This document shows positions 18,976-28,432 of a stretch of 64,000 nt of DNA, one piece after another. Origin of the DNA: Photobacterium sp. GJ3 (GTDB lineage Bacteria; Pseudomonadota; Gammaproteobacteria; Enterobacterales; Vibrionaceae); assembly GCF_018199995.1 (NCBI RefSeq), contig NZ_CP073578.1:1302001-1366000 (forward strand). Reading direction: 5' to 3'. Each line of letters begins with the position of its first letter. Position 1 is the first letter of the stretch. The position numbers and the translations under genes were made by a program. Under the pieces are notes generated by a model, which saw nothing but the letters and a program-made list of their open reading frames with translations, had not been told where the DNA came from and searched no databases.

Positions 18976-19839
18976 ATGATCAAAGGTTATCTCTCGATTA
19001 CTAAACCTGGGATCATCATCGGGAACCTCATTTCGGTGTTAGCCGGATATTTTCTGGCTGCGAAAACGGAGGGGCAGAATGGGCCCCTCCTCATCTACAC
19101 CTTGATGGGCGTTGCACTGGTGATTGCATCCGGCTGCGTGATTAACAATATTTTTGACCGGGATATCGATCAGAAGATGTCTCGTACCCAAAGCCGCTTG
19201 CTGGCGACCGGGGCGATCAATGTTGATATTGCATTCGTTTACGCGATTGTACTGCTGCTGTCCGGGACAGTGCTGCTCTATCAACAGGCGAATCCGCTGT
19301 CTGCCGTTGTTGTACTGCTTGGGTTTGTGTTTTACGTGTTCTTCTACACCATGTGGTACAAGCGTACGTCGGTGTATGGCACCTTGGTTGGCAGTGTTTC
19401 GGGGGCCGTTCCGCCGCTGGTTGGCTATCTGGCTGTCACTAACTACATCAGCCTGGAAGCGATTTTACTGTTTTCGATGTTCTGCCTGTGGCAAATGCCG
19501 CACTCCTATGCGATTGCCATGTTCCGCATGCAGGACTACAAGAATGCTGGCATTCCGGTGTTGCCGGTTGTTGCAGGCATTCAGAAAGCCCGCCGTCATA
19601 TGATGGCCTATGTCGTGGCATTTACCGCGGTCGCGCTGGCAATGTTTGCACTGGGCTTCAGTGGATATGAATACTTACTCGTGACGTCAGGTGTCTGCCT
19701 GTGGTGGTGTGTCGTCACGTTTCGTTCTCTGGATGAGAACAACTTTGTGCAGTGGTCAAAATCAGTCTTTAAGACATCACTGTTCGTGGTCACCGGGATC
19801 AGCTGTGTGCTGGGACTGGAGTTAATTCCGCTGGTTTAA
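18976..19839 (+). CDS. cyoE: Protoheme IX farnesyltransferase (heme O synthase)
   Basis: A 287-residue UbiA-type prenyltransferase with about eight to nine helices. It adds a farnesyl group to heme B to make the heme O needed by CyoB. The first Asp-rich motif is 'NNIFDRDIDQKMSRTQSR', followed by 'YTMWYKRTSVYGTLVGSVSGA'. It lies 13 bases after cyoD and is the last gene of the operon, followed by the terminator at 19913. Confidence 0.96.
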   Translation: MIKGYLSITKPGIIIGNLISVLAGYFLAAKTEGQNGPLLIYTLMGVALVIASGCVINNIFDRDIDQKMSRTQSRLLATGAINVDIAFVYAIVLLLSGTVLLYQQANPLSAVVVLLGFVFYVFFYTMWYKRTSVYGTLVGSVSGAVPPLVGYLAVTNYISLEAILLFSMFCLWQMPHSYAIAMFRMQDYKNAGIPVLPVVAGIQKARRHMMAYVVAFTAVALAMFALGFSGYEYLLVTSGVCLWWCVVTFRSLDENNFVQWSKSVFKTSLFVVTGISCVLGLELIPLV

Positions 19840-19912
19840 TGGCGGCACCACAAGTACCGATTCAACATGCTCTTGGCTAACAACTTTTATTAGCTACTTT
19901 TGTTCCGGTTTT

Positions 19913-19968
19913 GGTTTTTCCTGACTCGATACTATCTCCATCGAGTCAGTGAAAAACCATTTTTTTTT
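19913..19968 (+). terminator. Terminator of the cyo operon
   Basis: GGTTTTTC-CTGACTCGAT pairs through a 9-base loop with ATCGAGTCAG-(T)-GAAAAACC and is followed by ATTTTTTTTT. This is an unusually long stem of about 18 pairs with one bulge, 74 bases past cyoE. Confidence 0.93.
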
Positions 19969-20132
19969 GTCGAATACCCGTCTTACTCGAAGCCGCAGCG
20001 GTGTTGGCTGCGTGCATTCCTGGAACGCCAGTCCGACCCAATCACATCGTTACCTATGGTCATGGGGATTCATTGACTTGCCGCCTACCTGCGACTCCAA
20101 GTCGTTTGGGTCTTGATTGAACACGAAAACGG

Positions 20133-21323
20133 TTACTTCACGTAACAGGCAAATCCTTTCAGATAAAAACCTTCAGGATAGGCAGAGTCCAGCGGATGAT
20201 CCGCCGCCTGACTGAATCGTTCAATGAACTGAACTTCACGTTTTGCGTCCAGCGCAGCATCCGCAATAATCTTCTGGAACAGATTGTTGTCCATCAGCCC
20301 TGAGCAAGAGTAGGTCAGTAAGGTACCGCCTGGCTTCAGGATTTGCATCGCCAGCATGTTGATGTCTTTATAACCACGGCAGGCACCAACCAGCTGTGCC
20401 TTCGATTCCGCAAACTTAGGTGGATCCATGATCACCACATCAAACTGCTCGCCACGCTCACGATATTCACGCAGTAATTTGAACACGTCTGCATTGACGA
20501 ATTCAGCGTGCTCAACCGGCAGACCATTGATTTCAGCATTTTGACGCGCAGTGTCCAGCGCAGGCTGGGAGACATCGACATTGATGACCTGATCAGCACC
20601 GCCTTTCAGCGCATAGAGGCCAAAACCACCGGTGTAGCAGAAGCAGTTCAGCACGCGTTTACCTTTCACGTACTTGATGGCTGCCTGACGGCTGTCCCGC
20701 TGATCCAGATAGAAACCGGTCTTGTGGCCGCCCACGATATCCACATTGATTTTAATTCCGTTTTCTTCAATGGTGACAACGGATGGCGGCGTGTCTCCAT
20801 GCAGAACGCCCGTGCGTTGTTTCAGGCCTTCTTTCTTGCGGACAGACACATCTGAACGCTCATAGATACTACATTCCGGATAGCAGGTTTTCAGCGCCTC
20901 AACCAGATTGTCTTTCTGCGCTTCTGCACCGGCACTCAGCAACTGACACACCAGGAAATCCTGATAACGGTCAATGGTGATCCCCGGCAAGCCGTCAGAC
21001 TCTGCAGCGATCAAACGGTAGCCCGTCAGTCCGTCACGTGCCGCCAGAATGTCACGCAGTTGCTGCGCTGCCTGCAGGCGTTTGATAAAGAACGCCGTGT
21101 CGATGGTATCGTTCTGGTCAAAAGTCCAGACACGGACACGAATTTGAGACTGCGGAGAATAGGCACCACGCGCCAGCCATTCGCCTTTGTGATCAAAGAT
21201 GTCTACGGTCTCACCCAGACCCGGTTGACCTTCAACACGCTGAATTCCACGCGAAAAAACCCAAGGATGGCGGCGACGCAGCGATTTTTCACGCCCTTTC
21301 ACCAGATAGATAGAAGCTGTCAT
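20133..21323 (-). CDS. rlmI: 23S rRNA m5C1962 methyltransferase RlmI
   Basis: A 396-residue SAM-dependent methyltransferase, the same length as E. coli RlmI (YccW), which methylates C1962 of 23S rRNA. An N-terminal PUA domain ('[12 protein letters not shown]', residues 13-80) precedes a Rossmann domain with SAM motif '[16 protein letters not shown]' and catalytic 'MDPPKFAES'. 'TYSCSGLMD' holds the second Cys region. The ATG at 21323 gives the family length, although the frame is open 21 codons further. It belongs to the conserved yccW/yccX/yccK/yccA neighbourhood. Confidence 0.93.
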   Translation of the reverse strand: MTASIYLVKGREKSLRRRHPWVFSRGIQRVEGQPGLGETVDIFDHKGEWLARGAYSPQSQIRVRVWTFDQNDTIDTAFFIKRLQAAQQLRDILAARDGLTGYRLIAAESDGLPGITIDRYQDFLVCQLLSAGAEAQKDNLVEALKTCYPECSIYERSDVSVRKKEGLKQRTGVLHGDTPPSVVTIEENGIKINVDIVGGHKTGFYLDQRDSRQAAIKYVKGKRVLNCFCYTGGFGLYALKGGADQVINVDVSQPALDTARQNAEINGLPVEHAEFVNADVFKLLREYRERGEQFDVVIMDPPKFAESKAQLVGACRGYKDINMLAMQILKPGGTLLTYSCSGLMDNNLFQKIIADAALDAKREVQFIERFSQAADHPLDSAYPEGFYLKGFACYVK

Positions 21324-21449
21324 GTTCAGACCAGAAGCAGTAAAAGAATGGGGGCGTATTATCTTGTCCGCAGGACGGAAAATCAACCGGAAGTCAGGGC
21401 ATTTCAGGAATCGTGAAGTTCACCTGATCAAGGGGGAGCCTGGAAGGGA

Positions 21450-21477
21450 TTTCCCTCCCCATGTGAAGGGGAGGGAA
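21450..21477. repeat. CT/GA hairpin downstream of the chemoreceptor
   Basis: TTCCCTCCCC-ATGTGA-AGGGGAGGGAA forms a 10-base stem with a 6-base loop. It has no clear T tract in either direction, so it may be an extragenic palindrome rather than a true terminator. It lies between rlmI and the chemoreceptor gene. Confidence 0.5.
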
Positions 21478-21502
21478 GACAGCAATTGCGGTTCGTTCTG
21501 AA

Positions 21503-22903
21503 TCAGGCTCTGACGCCGTTCATCAGCACTTCGAGCTGTTGTGCCTGCTGGTTCAGGCGCTCAATGTCGGAAGCCGTCTGGCCAATTACTGCTTTGACCT
21601 GCCGGGATTGTTCCCGAACCTGTTCTACACTGCTGGCGATACCATCGGCGACAGTGCCTTGCTGCTCGGCGGCAGCGGCGATCTCGGTGCTGCGGTCCGA
21701 AATGTGCTGATTGCGATCGGCAATCTGTGTGATTTGCTGATCCACAGAATCCATCAGGGTCTCACTTTCCCCGGCATTGGTGACCGTACTTTGCATCACG
21801 CTCATCAGCGTCTGACTGTTTTTCTGCAGTGACTCAATCATCTGCTGAATTTCTACAGTTGCCGTTTGCGTGCGGCCCGCCAGTGTCCGGACTTCATCTG
21901 CAACCACGGCAAATCCGCGGCCTTGTTCACCGGCGCGCGCCGCTTCAATCGCTGCATTCAGCGCCAGCAGATTGGTTTGCTCTGAAATGGCATTGATGGT
22001 TGTGACCACGGCATCAATCTTCGCGGCATTGCTGTCCAGTTCATTCACCGCTTCAGCAGCCTGATGAATCTCGCGGGTCAGCTGGTTGATCGCTTGTTTG
22101 GTATTGCCGACCTGTGAACGCCCTTGCTCCGTCACTTGCTGCGCTTCTCGGGTCTGTTCAGACGTATCGTGCGCATGGGCAGCAACCTCGCGGATCGACG
22201 AAGCCATCTCTTCGGTTGCACTGGCCAGAGAATCGAGATGTTCTTGCTGCTCAGTCGACAGGCTTTCCGTTTTCATGCTGCGCTGGCGGAGCTCGCTGCT
22301 GATTTGCTGCATAAGAGCGGTGGCTTCCTGCGTTGCCAGCACCAGTTGTTGCTCTCGTTCAGCGACTTTATCAATCGTGATGGCAATCAGGCTGAACTCG
22401 TCACGGACTTTGAAAAAATTCAGACGCTGAGTCAGATCGCCATCTGCCAGCGTATTCAGGGCACGGTGTGTGGTAAACATCGCGCCGCCAATGAATGTCA
22501 TGATGTAATAGACTGCCGCAAAAGTGATGATCATGATGCCAGCGGCTAACGTCAGTTGAAGTCCCGACAGAAAATCAAACAGGCCGGATTGATCCGTCGA
22601 AATCAGACTGTAATGCATGCCGGGTACCGGAACTGCATGTTCGCCGCGGCCAATCGCAATATGGGTTCCTTGTAATAACCCTGCTGCGTCCGGCTGAGAC
22701 GCTTGTTGTTCAGCAAGTAAAGTGGCTGCAGATTCAAGATTGAGGGTGATAAGTGATTGATACTGCTTTTCACCAGCATCAGCTAAAATTGCACTGACAG
22801 TGATCATTCCCAAAAGGGGGAGGAGGAACAGTAAATAGAACTTCTCCTGAAGCTTGAGGTGAATGAGGTACTTGTCTATCCATCGAAATGCAACTTCTTT
22901 CAT
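21503..22903 (-). CDS. Methyl-accepting chemotaxis protein
   Basis: A 466-residue chemoreceptor. TM1 (about 22-40), a short periplasmic region of about 75 residues, TM2 (about 116-140), a HAMP domain (141-190) and a cytoplasmic signalling coiled coil (about 200-455). The conserved hairpin tip reads '[21 protein letters not shown]'. The small periplasmic region has no recognisable Cache or PAS fold, so the ligand is unknown, and it could sense membrane or energy state. The gene stands alone between rlmI and acyP, interrupting the usual neighbourhood. Confidence 0.95.
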   Translation of the reverse strand: MKEVAFRWIDKYLIHLKLQEKFYLLFLLPLLGMITVSAILADAGEKQYQSLITLNLESAATLLAEQQASQPDAAGLLQGTHIAIGRGEHAVPVPGMHYSLISTDQSGLFDFLSGLQLTLAAGIMIITFAAVYYIMTFIGGAMFTTHRALNTLADGDLTQRLNFFKVRDEFSLIAITIDKVAEREQQLVLATQEATALMQQISSELRQRSMKTESLSTEQQEHLDSLASATEEMASSIREVAAHAHDTSEQTREAQQVTEQGRSQVGNTKQAINQLTREIHQAAEAVNELDSNAAKIDAVVTTINAISEQTNLLALNAAIEAARAGEQGRGFAVVADEVRTLAGRTQTATVEIQQMIESLQKNSQTLMSVMQSTVTNAGESETLMDSVDQQITQIADRNQHISDRSTEIAAAAEQQGTVADGIASSVEQVREQSRQVKAVIGQTASDIERLNQQAQQLEVLMNGVRA

Positions 22904-22990
22904 TTTCTCTTCCTGAATGAATGAGGTGTTGTGGCGTCAGTGAATACTAATCTTTTTATCTATGAAAACAGACTGATCTTGAGGTGATTT

Positions 22991-23263
22991 ATGTCACAAA
23001 TTTGTGTCATGGTTCGTGTAACGGGCCATGTTCAGGGGGTTGGATTTCGGTTTCATACCGCACATGAAGGGTTAAGAATTGGTCTGAGCGGATACGCAAA
23101 AAATCTACCGGATGGCAGTGTCGAAGTGCTGGCCTGTGGTAAGCCGGAGAAAGTTGAACAATTGGTTCAATGGCTGGAAACCGGACCCCGCACATCCCGG
23201 GTGGACAGCCTGAGCCGAGATGATATTGCCTGGCGGGCTTTAGATGGGTTTGAGATTATGTAG
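22991..23263 (+). CDS. acyP: Acylphosphatase
   Basis: A 90-residue enzyme that hydrolyses carboxyl-phosphate bonds of acyl phosphates. The signature 'VQGVGFRFHT' carries the phosphate-binding loop and Arg. 'SGYAKNLPDGSVEVLACG' contains the catalytic Asn. GAGGTG precedes the ATG. It corresponds to E. coli YccX and sits near tusE (yccK) and yccA as in enterics. Confidence 0.95.
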   Translation: MSQICVMVRVTGHVQGVGFRFHTAHEGLRIGLSGYAKNLPDGSVEVLACGKPEKVEQLVQWLETGPRTSRVDSLSRDDIAWRALDGFEIM

Positions 23264-23301
23264 CCGGAGTGGTGGATACTCCGGCAGGTTATCGAACAGG
23301 C

Positions 23302-23631
23302 TTAAAGGCATTTGGCTGGTTTCGGCAGTCCCGCCAGTTTTGTGGCCTGTTTCGCCGGACCTTTTGGAAAGAGCTTGAACAGGTACTTTGAGCTGCCTTT
23401 TTCCTCACCGTACTGTTTTGCCATGGCTTTCACCAGCATTCGAATCGCTGGTGACGTATTAAATTCCAGATAGAATTCACGCACAAAATGGACGACTTCC
23501 CAATGGGCGTCTGTCAGCTTGACGCCTTCTTCCTGAGCCAGCAGCGGCACCAGTTCGGGAGCCCAGTCGGCCACATTCTTCAAATAACCCTGTGCGTCGG
23601 TTTCAATCGTTTTACCGTTCAGTTCAAGCAT
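23302..23631 (-). CDS. tusE: TusE/DsrC sulfurtransferase
   Basis: A 109-residue sulfur-relay protein of the DsrC/TusE family. It takes persulfide from TusBCD and passes it to MnmA for 2-thiouridine formation in tRNA. '[19 protein letters not shown]' and the C-terminal 'LPKPAKCL' with the conserved penultimate Cys108 identify it. The ATG at 23631 gives the family length. The longer frame adds 19 residues without a ribosome site. Confidence 0.95.
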   Translation of the reverse strand: MLELNGKTIETDAQGYLKNVADWAPELVPLLAQEEGVKLTDAHWEVVHFVREFYLEFNTSPAIRMLVKAMAKQYGEEKGSSKYLFKLFPKGPAKQATKLAGLPKPAKCL

Positions 23632-23704
23632 GGTACTTCTCGCAGTTGTTAACCCGGCAAGGATAGTGATTCCCGGAAAACGGTGCAAGTCTGGCTTGGC
23701 TGAA

Positions 23705-23733
23705 AAACAAAAAAGCGCCCCGAAGGGCGCTTT
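23705..23733 (-). terminator. Terminator of yccA
   Basis: On the minus strand AAAGCGCCC-TTCG-GGGCGCTTT is followed by TTTGTTTTTC. It lies between yccA and tusE. Confidence 0.9.
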
Positions 23734-23755
23734 CGCAAGATGATGCGCGACTCAA

Positions 23756-24418
23756 TTAGTCGTCGCTGCCCATCACACCCAGAATTTGTAGCAGGCTGAT
23801 GAACAGGTTGTAAATCGACACATACAGCGTCACGGTCGCAGAGATGTAGTTGGTTTCACCACCACGAACGATATTCTGCGTGGTCAGCAGAATCGCTGCT
23901 GATGAGAACAGCACAAACATCGCACTGATTGCCAGCGACAGCATTGGTAATTGCAGGAAGATGTTTGCAACCATGGCAACGATAATTGCAATGAAACCAG
24001 CCAGCAGCATACCGCCCAGGAAGGACAGGTCACGCTTGGTGGTCAGCGCGTAAGCTGAACACACCATGAAGGTTAATGCCGTACCTCCCAGAGCTGGCAG
24101 AATCACGCTGCCCATGCCTGCGCCAATATAAGCATTCAGAATCGGGCCGAGGGTATAACCCATAAAGCCGGTCAGCAGGAAGGTGAACACCAGTCCCATG
24201 CTGTTATCACGGTTTTTCTCGGTCAGGAACAGCAGGCCATAGAAACCAACCAGCGTAATAATAATGCCAGGATATGGCAGGTTAAACGCCATCGAAACGC
24301 CAGCGACCATCGCTGACCACAGCAGTGTCAGAGACAGTAGGAAGTAAGTGTTTCGCAGCACCTTGTTGGTTGACAGTACGCCTTCGTAGCTATTACTACG
24401 GACAATACGATCGTTCAT
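23756..24418 (-). CDS. yccA: Bax inhibitor-1/YccA family membrane protein
   Basis: A 220-residue inner-membrane protein with seven hydrophobic segments and the charged C-terminus 'ILGVMGSDD' typical of YccA. In E. coli YccA is a substrate and modulator of the FtsH protease. The ribosome site AAGGGGAAGATT precedes the ATG. The location beside tusE and acyP matches the enteric order. Confidence 0.93.
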   Translation of the reverse strand: MNDRIVRSNSYEGVLSTNKVLRNTYFLLSLTLLWSAMVAGVSMAFNLPYPGIIITLVGFYGLLFLTEKNRDNSMGLVFTFLLTGFMGYTLGPILNAYIGAGMGSVILPALGGTALTFMVCSAYALTTKRDLSFLGGMLLAGFIAIIVAMVANIFLQLPMLSLAISAMFVLFSSAAILLTTQNIVRGGETNYISATVTLYVSIYNLFISLLQILGVMGSDD

Positions 24419-24648
24419 AAAATCTTCCCCTTAGGGTTATTGTTGAAATCCAGTATGCCTTATATGGCGACCATTTCGTCAGAAATCAATAGCAAGCGGT
24501 TGATTTCTTGAGCCGAAACAGAAGAAAAATATCTTACAGACCATACAGCTCATGATACTGGAGGACGTGTAAATCCCGAGTACAAAGATGTAACAGTCTG
24601 TAACTTTCTTGCCTGTCCGAGCCACAGAGCACGAAACTGAATCTCATG

Positions 24649-25842
24649 CTAGCGGATCGGGGGGGCATAGTGCAAGCCGCCTTGTGACCACAGATTATTT
24701 TGCGCACGCTGAATATGCAGGGGCGACTGGACACCCACAGTGCGATCAAAACTTTCGCCATAGTTGCCAACCTGCTTGATGATTTGATATGCCCAGTCCG
24801 GATTCAGGCCAAGGCTTTTGCCTTGCGGGCCGTCAAGGCCCAGGAAGCGGCGGATTTCAGGGATATCACTATTTTTCATCGTATCAATATTTTCTGACGT
24901 GATGCCCAGCTCTTCGGCATTGATCATGGCATTCAGTGTCCATTTCACGATGTTAAACCATTGGTCGTCGCCTTGCCGGACCACGGGGCCGAGAGGTTCT
25001 TTTGAAATGATATCAGGCAGAATCACGGCATCTTCCGCATTTTTCAGACTCAGGCGCAGCCCATAGAGGCCAGACTGATCTGCGGTCAGGACATCGCAGC
25101 GGTTTTCTTCAAATCCGACGATGGTTTCTTTGGCCGTATCAAAAGGCACCAGCGTATAAGTGAGCTGATTGAGCTTGAAATAATCCTCCAGATTCAGTTC
25201 CGTGGTTGTGCCCGACTGAACACAGATACTGGCGCCGGATAAGTCTTTCGCGGTATTGGCATTCAGCGATTTTTTGACCATAAAGCCCTGACCGTCGTAA
25301 AAAAGAATCCCGGCGAAGTGCAGTTCCAGCGCCGTGTCCCGCTGAAGTGTCCAGGTCGTATTTCGGGAGAGCAGATCAATGTCACCACTTTGCAGCGCTT
25401 TAAAGCGTTCCCGGGCATTGAGCGGAATGAATTTGACCTTGGCTTTGTCGCCCAGTGCCGCAGCGGCAACCGCCTGACAGAATTCGACATCCAGCCCATG
25501 CCATTCACCTTTGGCATTTGGCATGGAAAACCCGGGGAGTCCTGTGCTCACACCACATTCCAGATACCCTTTTTCTGTAATCTGCGCCAGCGTTGCAGAG
25601 AAGCTGATCTGATGACTCAGCCGCTCTCTCAGCGAATTGACTTCATTTTCCAGTTCAGTCACCCGGTTGGCATCCTGACTCAGGCTTATGGTGTCGGGTT
25701 GGGTGTCCAGCTGCTGTTCAAGCATCTCAACTTTATTTTCGAGGGCTTTGATCAGCGCTTTATTTTGTGCGTCTTCACGGTCACATCCGGAAAGCAGCAG
25801 ACAAAAAATTCCAATCAGACCAGCCTGAATCGTCTCTGACAT
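24649..25842 (-). CDS. Amino-acid-type ABC solute-binding lipoprotein with coiled-coil stalk
   Basis: A 397-residue lipoprotein (lipobox 'LLLSGC', Cys at about residue 20). Residues 28-75 form a heptad-rich helix ('KALENKVEMLEQQLD', 'ELENEVNSLRERLSHQ'), a likely coiled-coil stalk. A type-II periplasmic binding domain follows (about 80-345), opening 'ATLAQITEKGYLECGVSTGLPGF' as in AapJ-type general L-amino-acid binding proteins. The ATG at 25842 follows AAAAGGACACG. No ABC permease or ATPase gene lies nearby, so it may serve a transporter elsewhere or a sensor. The coiled coil is unusual for this family. Confidence 0.85.
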   Translation of the reverse strand: MSETIQAGLIGIFCLLLSGCDREDAQNKALIKALENKVEMLEQQLDTQPDTISLSQDANRVTELENEVNSLRERLSHQISFSATLAQITEKGYLECGVSTGLPGFSMPNAKGEWHGLDVEFCQAVAAAALGDKAKVKFIPLNARERFKALQSGDIDLLSRNTTWTLQRDTALELHFAGILFYDGQGFMVKKSLNANTAKDLSGASICVQSGTTTELNLEDYFKLNQLTYTLVPFDTAKETIVGFEENRCDVLTADQSGLYGLRLSLKNAEDAVILPDIISKEPLGPVVRQGDDQWFNIVKWTLNAMINAEELGITSENIDTMKNSDIPEIRRFLGLDGPQGKSLGLNPDWAYQIIKQVGNYGESFDRTVGVQSPLHIQRAQNNLWSQGGLHYAPPIR

Positions 25843-25956
25843 AACGTGTCCTTTTAGATGCACATGGAAAGGCCACTCATTGCAGGGCAAGTAGCGCATT
25901 AATAAATATATCAATGTTCAGTATAGGAACCGTTCGCAGATGTGCGAGGATCGCTG

Positions 25957-26730
25957 TTATAAGGCAATGAGGGGTTGGACTGGCGCCATATTGATGACGT
26001 TACGTTTGGCAAACAGATCCATCAGGATGCGGCTTTCCAGATCAGTCGGTGCCTTGGGGAGTGCCAACCAGCGGGCATCAGGTGATAACGCTGGGGGTTG
26101 CGTGAGTGCTTTCAAATCGACAACAGAGAGGAGCGCATGGAATTTATGGACATAGTCCCGGGTTTCACGGGGCAGAACCAGTTGACTGAACTGACGGCTG
26201 TTCGCACGTTTCATGGCACGGCTGACCCGGCCTTCACCGGCATTGTAAGCGGCCAGTGTTAACGATAAATCCTGATCAAATTTCTGGTACAGAAACGACA
26301 GATAAGCCACGGCTGCCTGCGTGCTTCTGGCGACATCAAACCGTTCATCGTGATCCTGTTCGACCCGAAGTCCGAAACGTTTTGCGGTGGCCGGGATTAA
26401 TTGCCAGAGGCCGGCTGCATTGGCATGAGACACGGCATCAACCCGAAAGGTTGATTCAATCATGGGCAATAGAGCCAGGCTGAGGGGCAGGGATTTCTGC
26501 CGGAGCGATGTCTCAATCGCCAGCAGGGTCTCCCGGTTTCTCAGCAAGTGCCGTTCAATCACTTTTTTGTGTGGCAGAAGCCGGTCGACCTGGGCCTGCA
26601 GGGCTTCCGCACTGAGCGAGAAAGACGGGTTCGCCGGGTCAGCAGACGCAGTTCCCGGTATCCATAAAAACAGACCTGTCAGACACAACACAGCCATCAA
26701 CCGGCTGCGGGTGCCGTGTCGTTTTTTCAT
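25957..26730 (-). CDS. Lytic transglycosylase, probably flagellum-associated
   Basis: A 257-residue periplasmic SLT-type lytic transglycosylase. It has a signal peptide (1-30, 'IPGTASA'), catalytic Glu92 in 'PMIESTF', 'AGLWQLIPATAKRFGL' (106-121) and 'AAYNAGEGRV' (160-169), as in MltD/Slt enzymes. It cleaves peptidoglycan glycan strands. It starts one base after the flgN stop codon, so it is the last gene of a flgA-flgM-flgN group. The FlgJ encoded in the same locus lacks a muramidase domain, which suggests this enzyme opens the wall for the flagellar rod. Confidence 0.88.
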   Translation of the reverse strand: MKKRHGTRSRLMAVLCLTGLFLWIPGTASADPANPSFSLSAEALQAQVDRLLPHKKVIERHLLRNRETLLAIETSLRQKSLPLSLALLPMIESTFRVDAVSHANAAGLWQLIPATAKRFGLRVEQDHDERFDVARSTQAAVAYLSFLYQKFDQDLSLTLAAYNAGEGRVSRAMKRANSRQFSQLVLPRETRDYVHKFHALLSVVDLKALTQPPALSPDARWLALPKAPTDLESRILMDLFAKRNVINMAPVQPLIAL

Positions 26731-26731
26731 C

Positions 26732-27163
26732 TCAGCTTTGCATTAACGCAGTGCCGTAATCTGGCTCACCTTTGAGCTGGCGTAAGACTTCGCCATAAGA
26801 AGCCGATAAATTGCCATTCACCTGATTGGTTTTCTGGCATGAATGAATCTGGCTTTCTAATTGCTGCCAGCTCTGACGTACCTTCAAGTTGAGCGGAGAA
26901 GGCAGTCGTTTCAGCAGCAACGCCATGCCGCGCTTGTCTCCGGGCAGACCCAGCGATTTCAGCAGGTCTGACCTGTGTTTTGCACTTTGCTGGAGCTGAA
27001 GCAGCAACGGCTCCTGACGACTGACCAGATCAGACAGAGAAGAGCCGTCGAATTGCAGATAACTTGCTTGCTGACGCAGCATCAGCTGACCCAATTGCTG
27101 ATAAGCATGAAGATCGTGACGAATCCCCTGAATCAGTGTTTTCACTATCTGCTGTTTACTCAT
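26732..27163 (-). CDS. flgN: Lateral-type flagellar export chaperone FlgN
   Basis: A 143-residue, wholly helical, Gln- and Leu-rich protein. By pattern and by position directly after flgM it is FlgN, the cytoplasmic export chaperone for the hook-filament junction proteins FlgK and FlgL. The conserved-type core is 'LQFDGSSLSDLVSRQEPLLLQL'. Sequence similarity within FlgN is weak, so the call depends on context. 8-base gap from flgM. Confidence 0.8.
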   Translation of the reverse strand: MSKQQIVKTLIQGIRHDLHAYQQLGQLMLRQQASYLQFDGSSLSDLVSRQEPLLLQLQQSAKHRSDLLKSLGLPGDKRGMALLLKRLPSPLNLKVRQSWQQLESQIHSCQKTNQVNGNLSASYGEVLRQLKGEPDYGTALMQS

Positions 27164-27171
27164 AAAAGACC

Positions 27172-27453
27172 TCAGTTGTGTCCGGTATGGAACTCAAGGA
27201 TCGCACTGGACAATGTTTCTACGTCCAGTTTCAGATCACCTTTTGTCAGTGCTTGTTTAACGGCTGCAACTTTTTCCATGTCGATCTCCGGCAATTCGGC
27301 CAGCGCTTTCTGCGCCTCAGCAATCACTTGATTACTGGTGCTGATGACAGGTTCAAGGCTTTTCGATTTGCCTGCGGTTTCAAGTTGTGCCGGGCCGGAT
27401 GGACGCTGAGTGGACGAGGCCACCTGAGAATTAAAAACTTTGTCGATTTTCAT
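27172..27453 (-). CDS. flgM: Anti-sigma-28 factor FlgM
   Basis: A 93-residue protein with a disordered N-terminus and a C-terminal sigma-binding helix region 'EIDMEKVAAVKQALTKGDLKL' followed by 'DVETLSSAILEF'. This matches the FlgM family. FlgM holds the flagellar sigma factor until hook completion allows its export. Its likely partner, a sigma-28 gene, lies at the right end of the window (63660-64000). Confidence 0.9.
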   Translation of the reverse strand: MKIDKVFNSQVASSTQRPSGPAQLETAGKSKSLEPVISTSNQVIAEAQKALAELPEIDMEKVAAVKQALTKGDLKLDVETLSSAILEFHTGHN

Positions 27454-27544
27454 GAACTTATCCTGCCTGAAATTTTACCGCTGATTTTTGAATGAAGGTC
27501 AAATTACTTCCCTGAACAGGAAGGGCGACCGTTTCCGCCGGAAA

Positions 27545-28357
27545 TTAAAAAATAGTTTGGACTTTTCCCCGGTCAACCACGATCACATCAATGACCTTGC
27601 CTGAAGTACTATTGCGGACAGAGATCTGCTCACCTTTAACCCCATTTTGCAGGGCCTCGCCTTTCATGCTCGCTTCCATCCCATTTTTACTTGCAATAAT
27701 CATGACACTTTCGCCTTCCTCAACCAGCCACAGGGGCTGGAGCTGAAGCGGACTGATGACCTGACCACTGCGAATCCGGCGCAGCGTGCGCTGTCCGAGT
27801 ACTTGTTCCGGGCGGGTCGCAAAGGCTTCATCCCGGCTAAGGGTGAGTGTCTGTGTTTTGAGCATGGTTGCCGAGAGTTTTGTATCCCGCCGGATATGGG
27901 TGGCTGCCACAATCACAGGAATTCTTAAACGTACCTGTGCCGTGACATTCAGTTTCCAGGGTTGTGAACCCGACTGGCATTCCACCTGACGTCTTAAATA
28001 GCCAACCGGCAGGTTCTGCTGATCCGCGGCACTGATATACAAAGCCGTCGGGCAGGCCGGCAAATGTTCTGCCGAGGCAGGAATACTGAGTTCAATTTCA
28101 GTTTCATAGTCAGGCCAGCGTTGTCTTTTCGCGTAACTGTCGATTTCCTGTTCGATTTTCGTGTTGACCCACGACGAAAGTTGGTTCGTTTCAAGCGGTG
28201 TTCTGTCACTGGCCTGCGCCGGCGACGCCAACACACTCAGGGTGATCAGGGCGGATATTTTAGCGCTGAATGCGACATTTCCTGACTTCCGCTTACGGGT
28301 TGAAATGCGGAAGTTCCGCTTCCCTTCCTCTTTGTAACTATCTGAAAAATAAGGCAT
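27545..28357 (-). CDS. flgA: P-ring assembly chaperone FlgA
   Basis: A 270-residue periplasmic chaperone for the P-ring protein FlgI. A signal peptide lies unusually deep (hydrophobic stretch 30-45, 'LASPAQA') after a basic 28-residue tail. The C-terminal half carries the SAF fold ('VVAATHIRRDTKLSATML', 'RTLRRIRSGQVISPLQL') and ends 'VDVIVV..KVQTIF'-like. No internal ATG would shorten the tail, and no clear ribosome site precedes the ATG at 28357, so the start is uncertain. It is divergent from flgB. Confidence 0.88.
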   Translation of the reverse strand: MPYFSDSYKEEGKRNFRISTRKRKSGNVAFSAKISALITLSVLASPAQASDRTPLETNQLSSWVNTKIEQEIDSYAKRQRWPDYETEIELSIPASAEHLPACPTALYISAADQQNLPVGYLRRQVECQSGSQPWKLNVTAQVRLRIPVIVAATHIRRDTKLSATMLKTQTLTLSRDEAFATRPEQVLGQRTLRRIRSGQVISPLQLQPLWLVEEGESVMIIASKNGMEASMKGEALQNGVKGEQISVRNSTSGKVIDVIVVDRGKVQTIF

Positions 28358-28364
28358 AAAATAT

Positions 28365-28380
28365 TGGCATGTTTCTTGTT
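28365..28380 (+). promoter_or_regulatory. Sigma-54-like promoter for flgB operon
   Basis: TGGCATGTTTCTTGTT fits TGGCACG-N4-TTGCW with the -24 GG and -12 region correctly spaced. It departs at two positions (T for C in -24, GT for GC in -12). It points toward flgB, 53 bases downstream. Lateral flagellar genes of vibrios are driven by sigma-54 and LafK, so it is plausible. The -12 mismatch lowers confidence. Confidence 0.5.
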
Positions 28381-28432
28381 TATGAATACAGCGTGACTAA
28401 CTGCGTAAGCGTGACCGAATTAAGGAACAACA

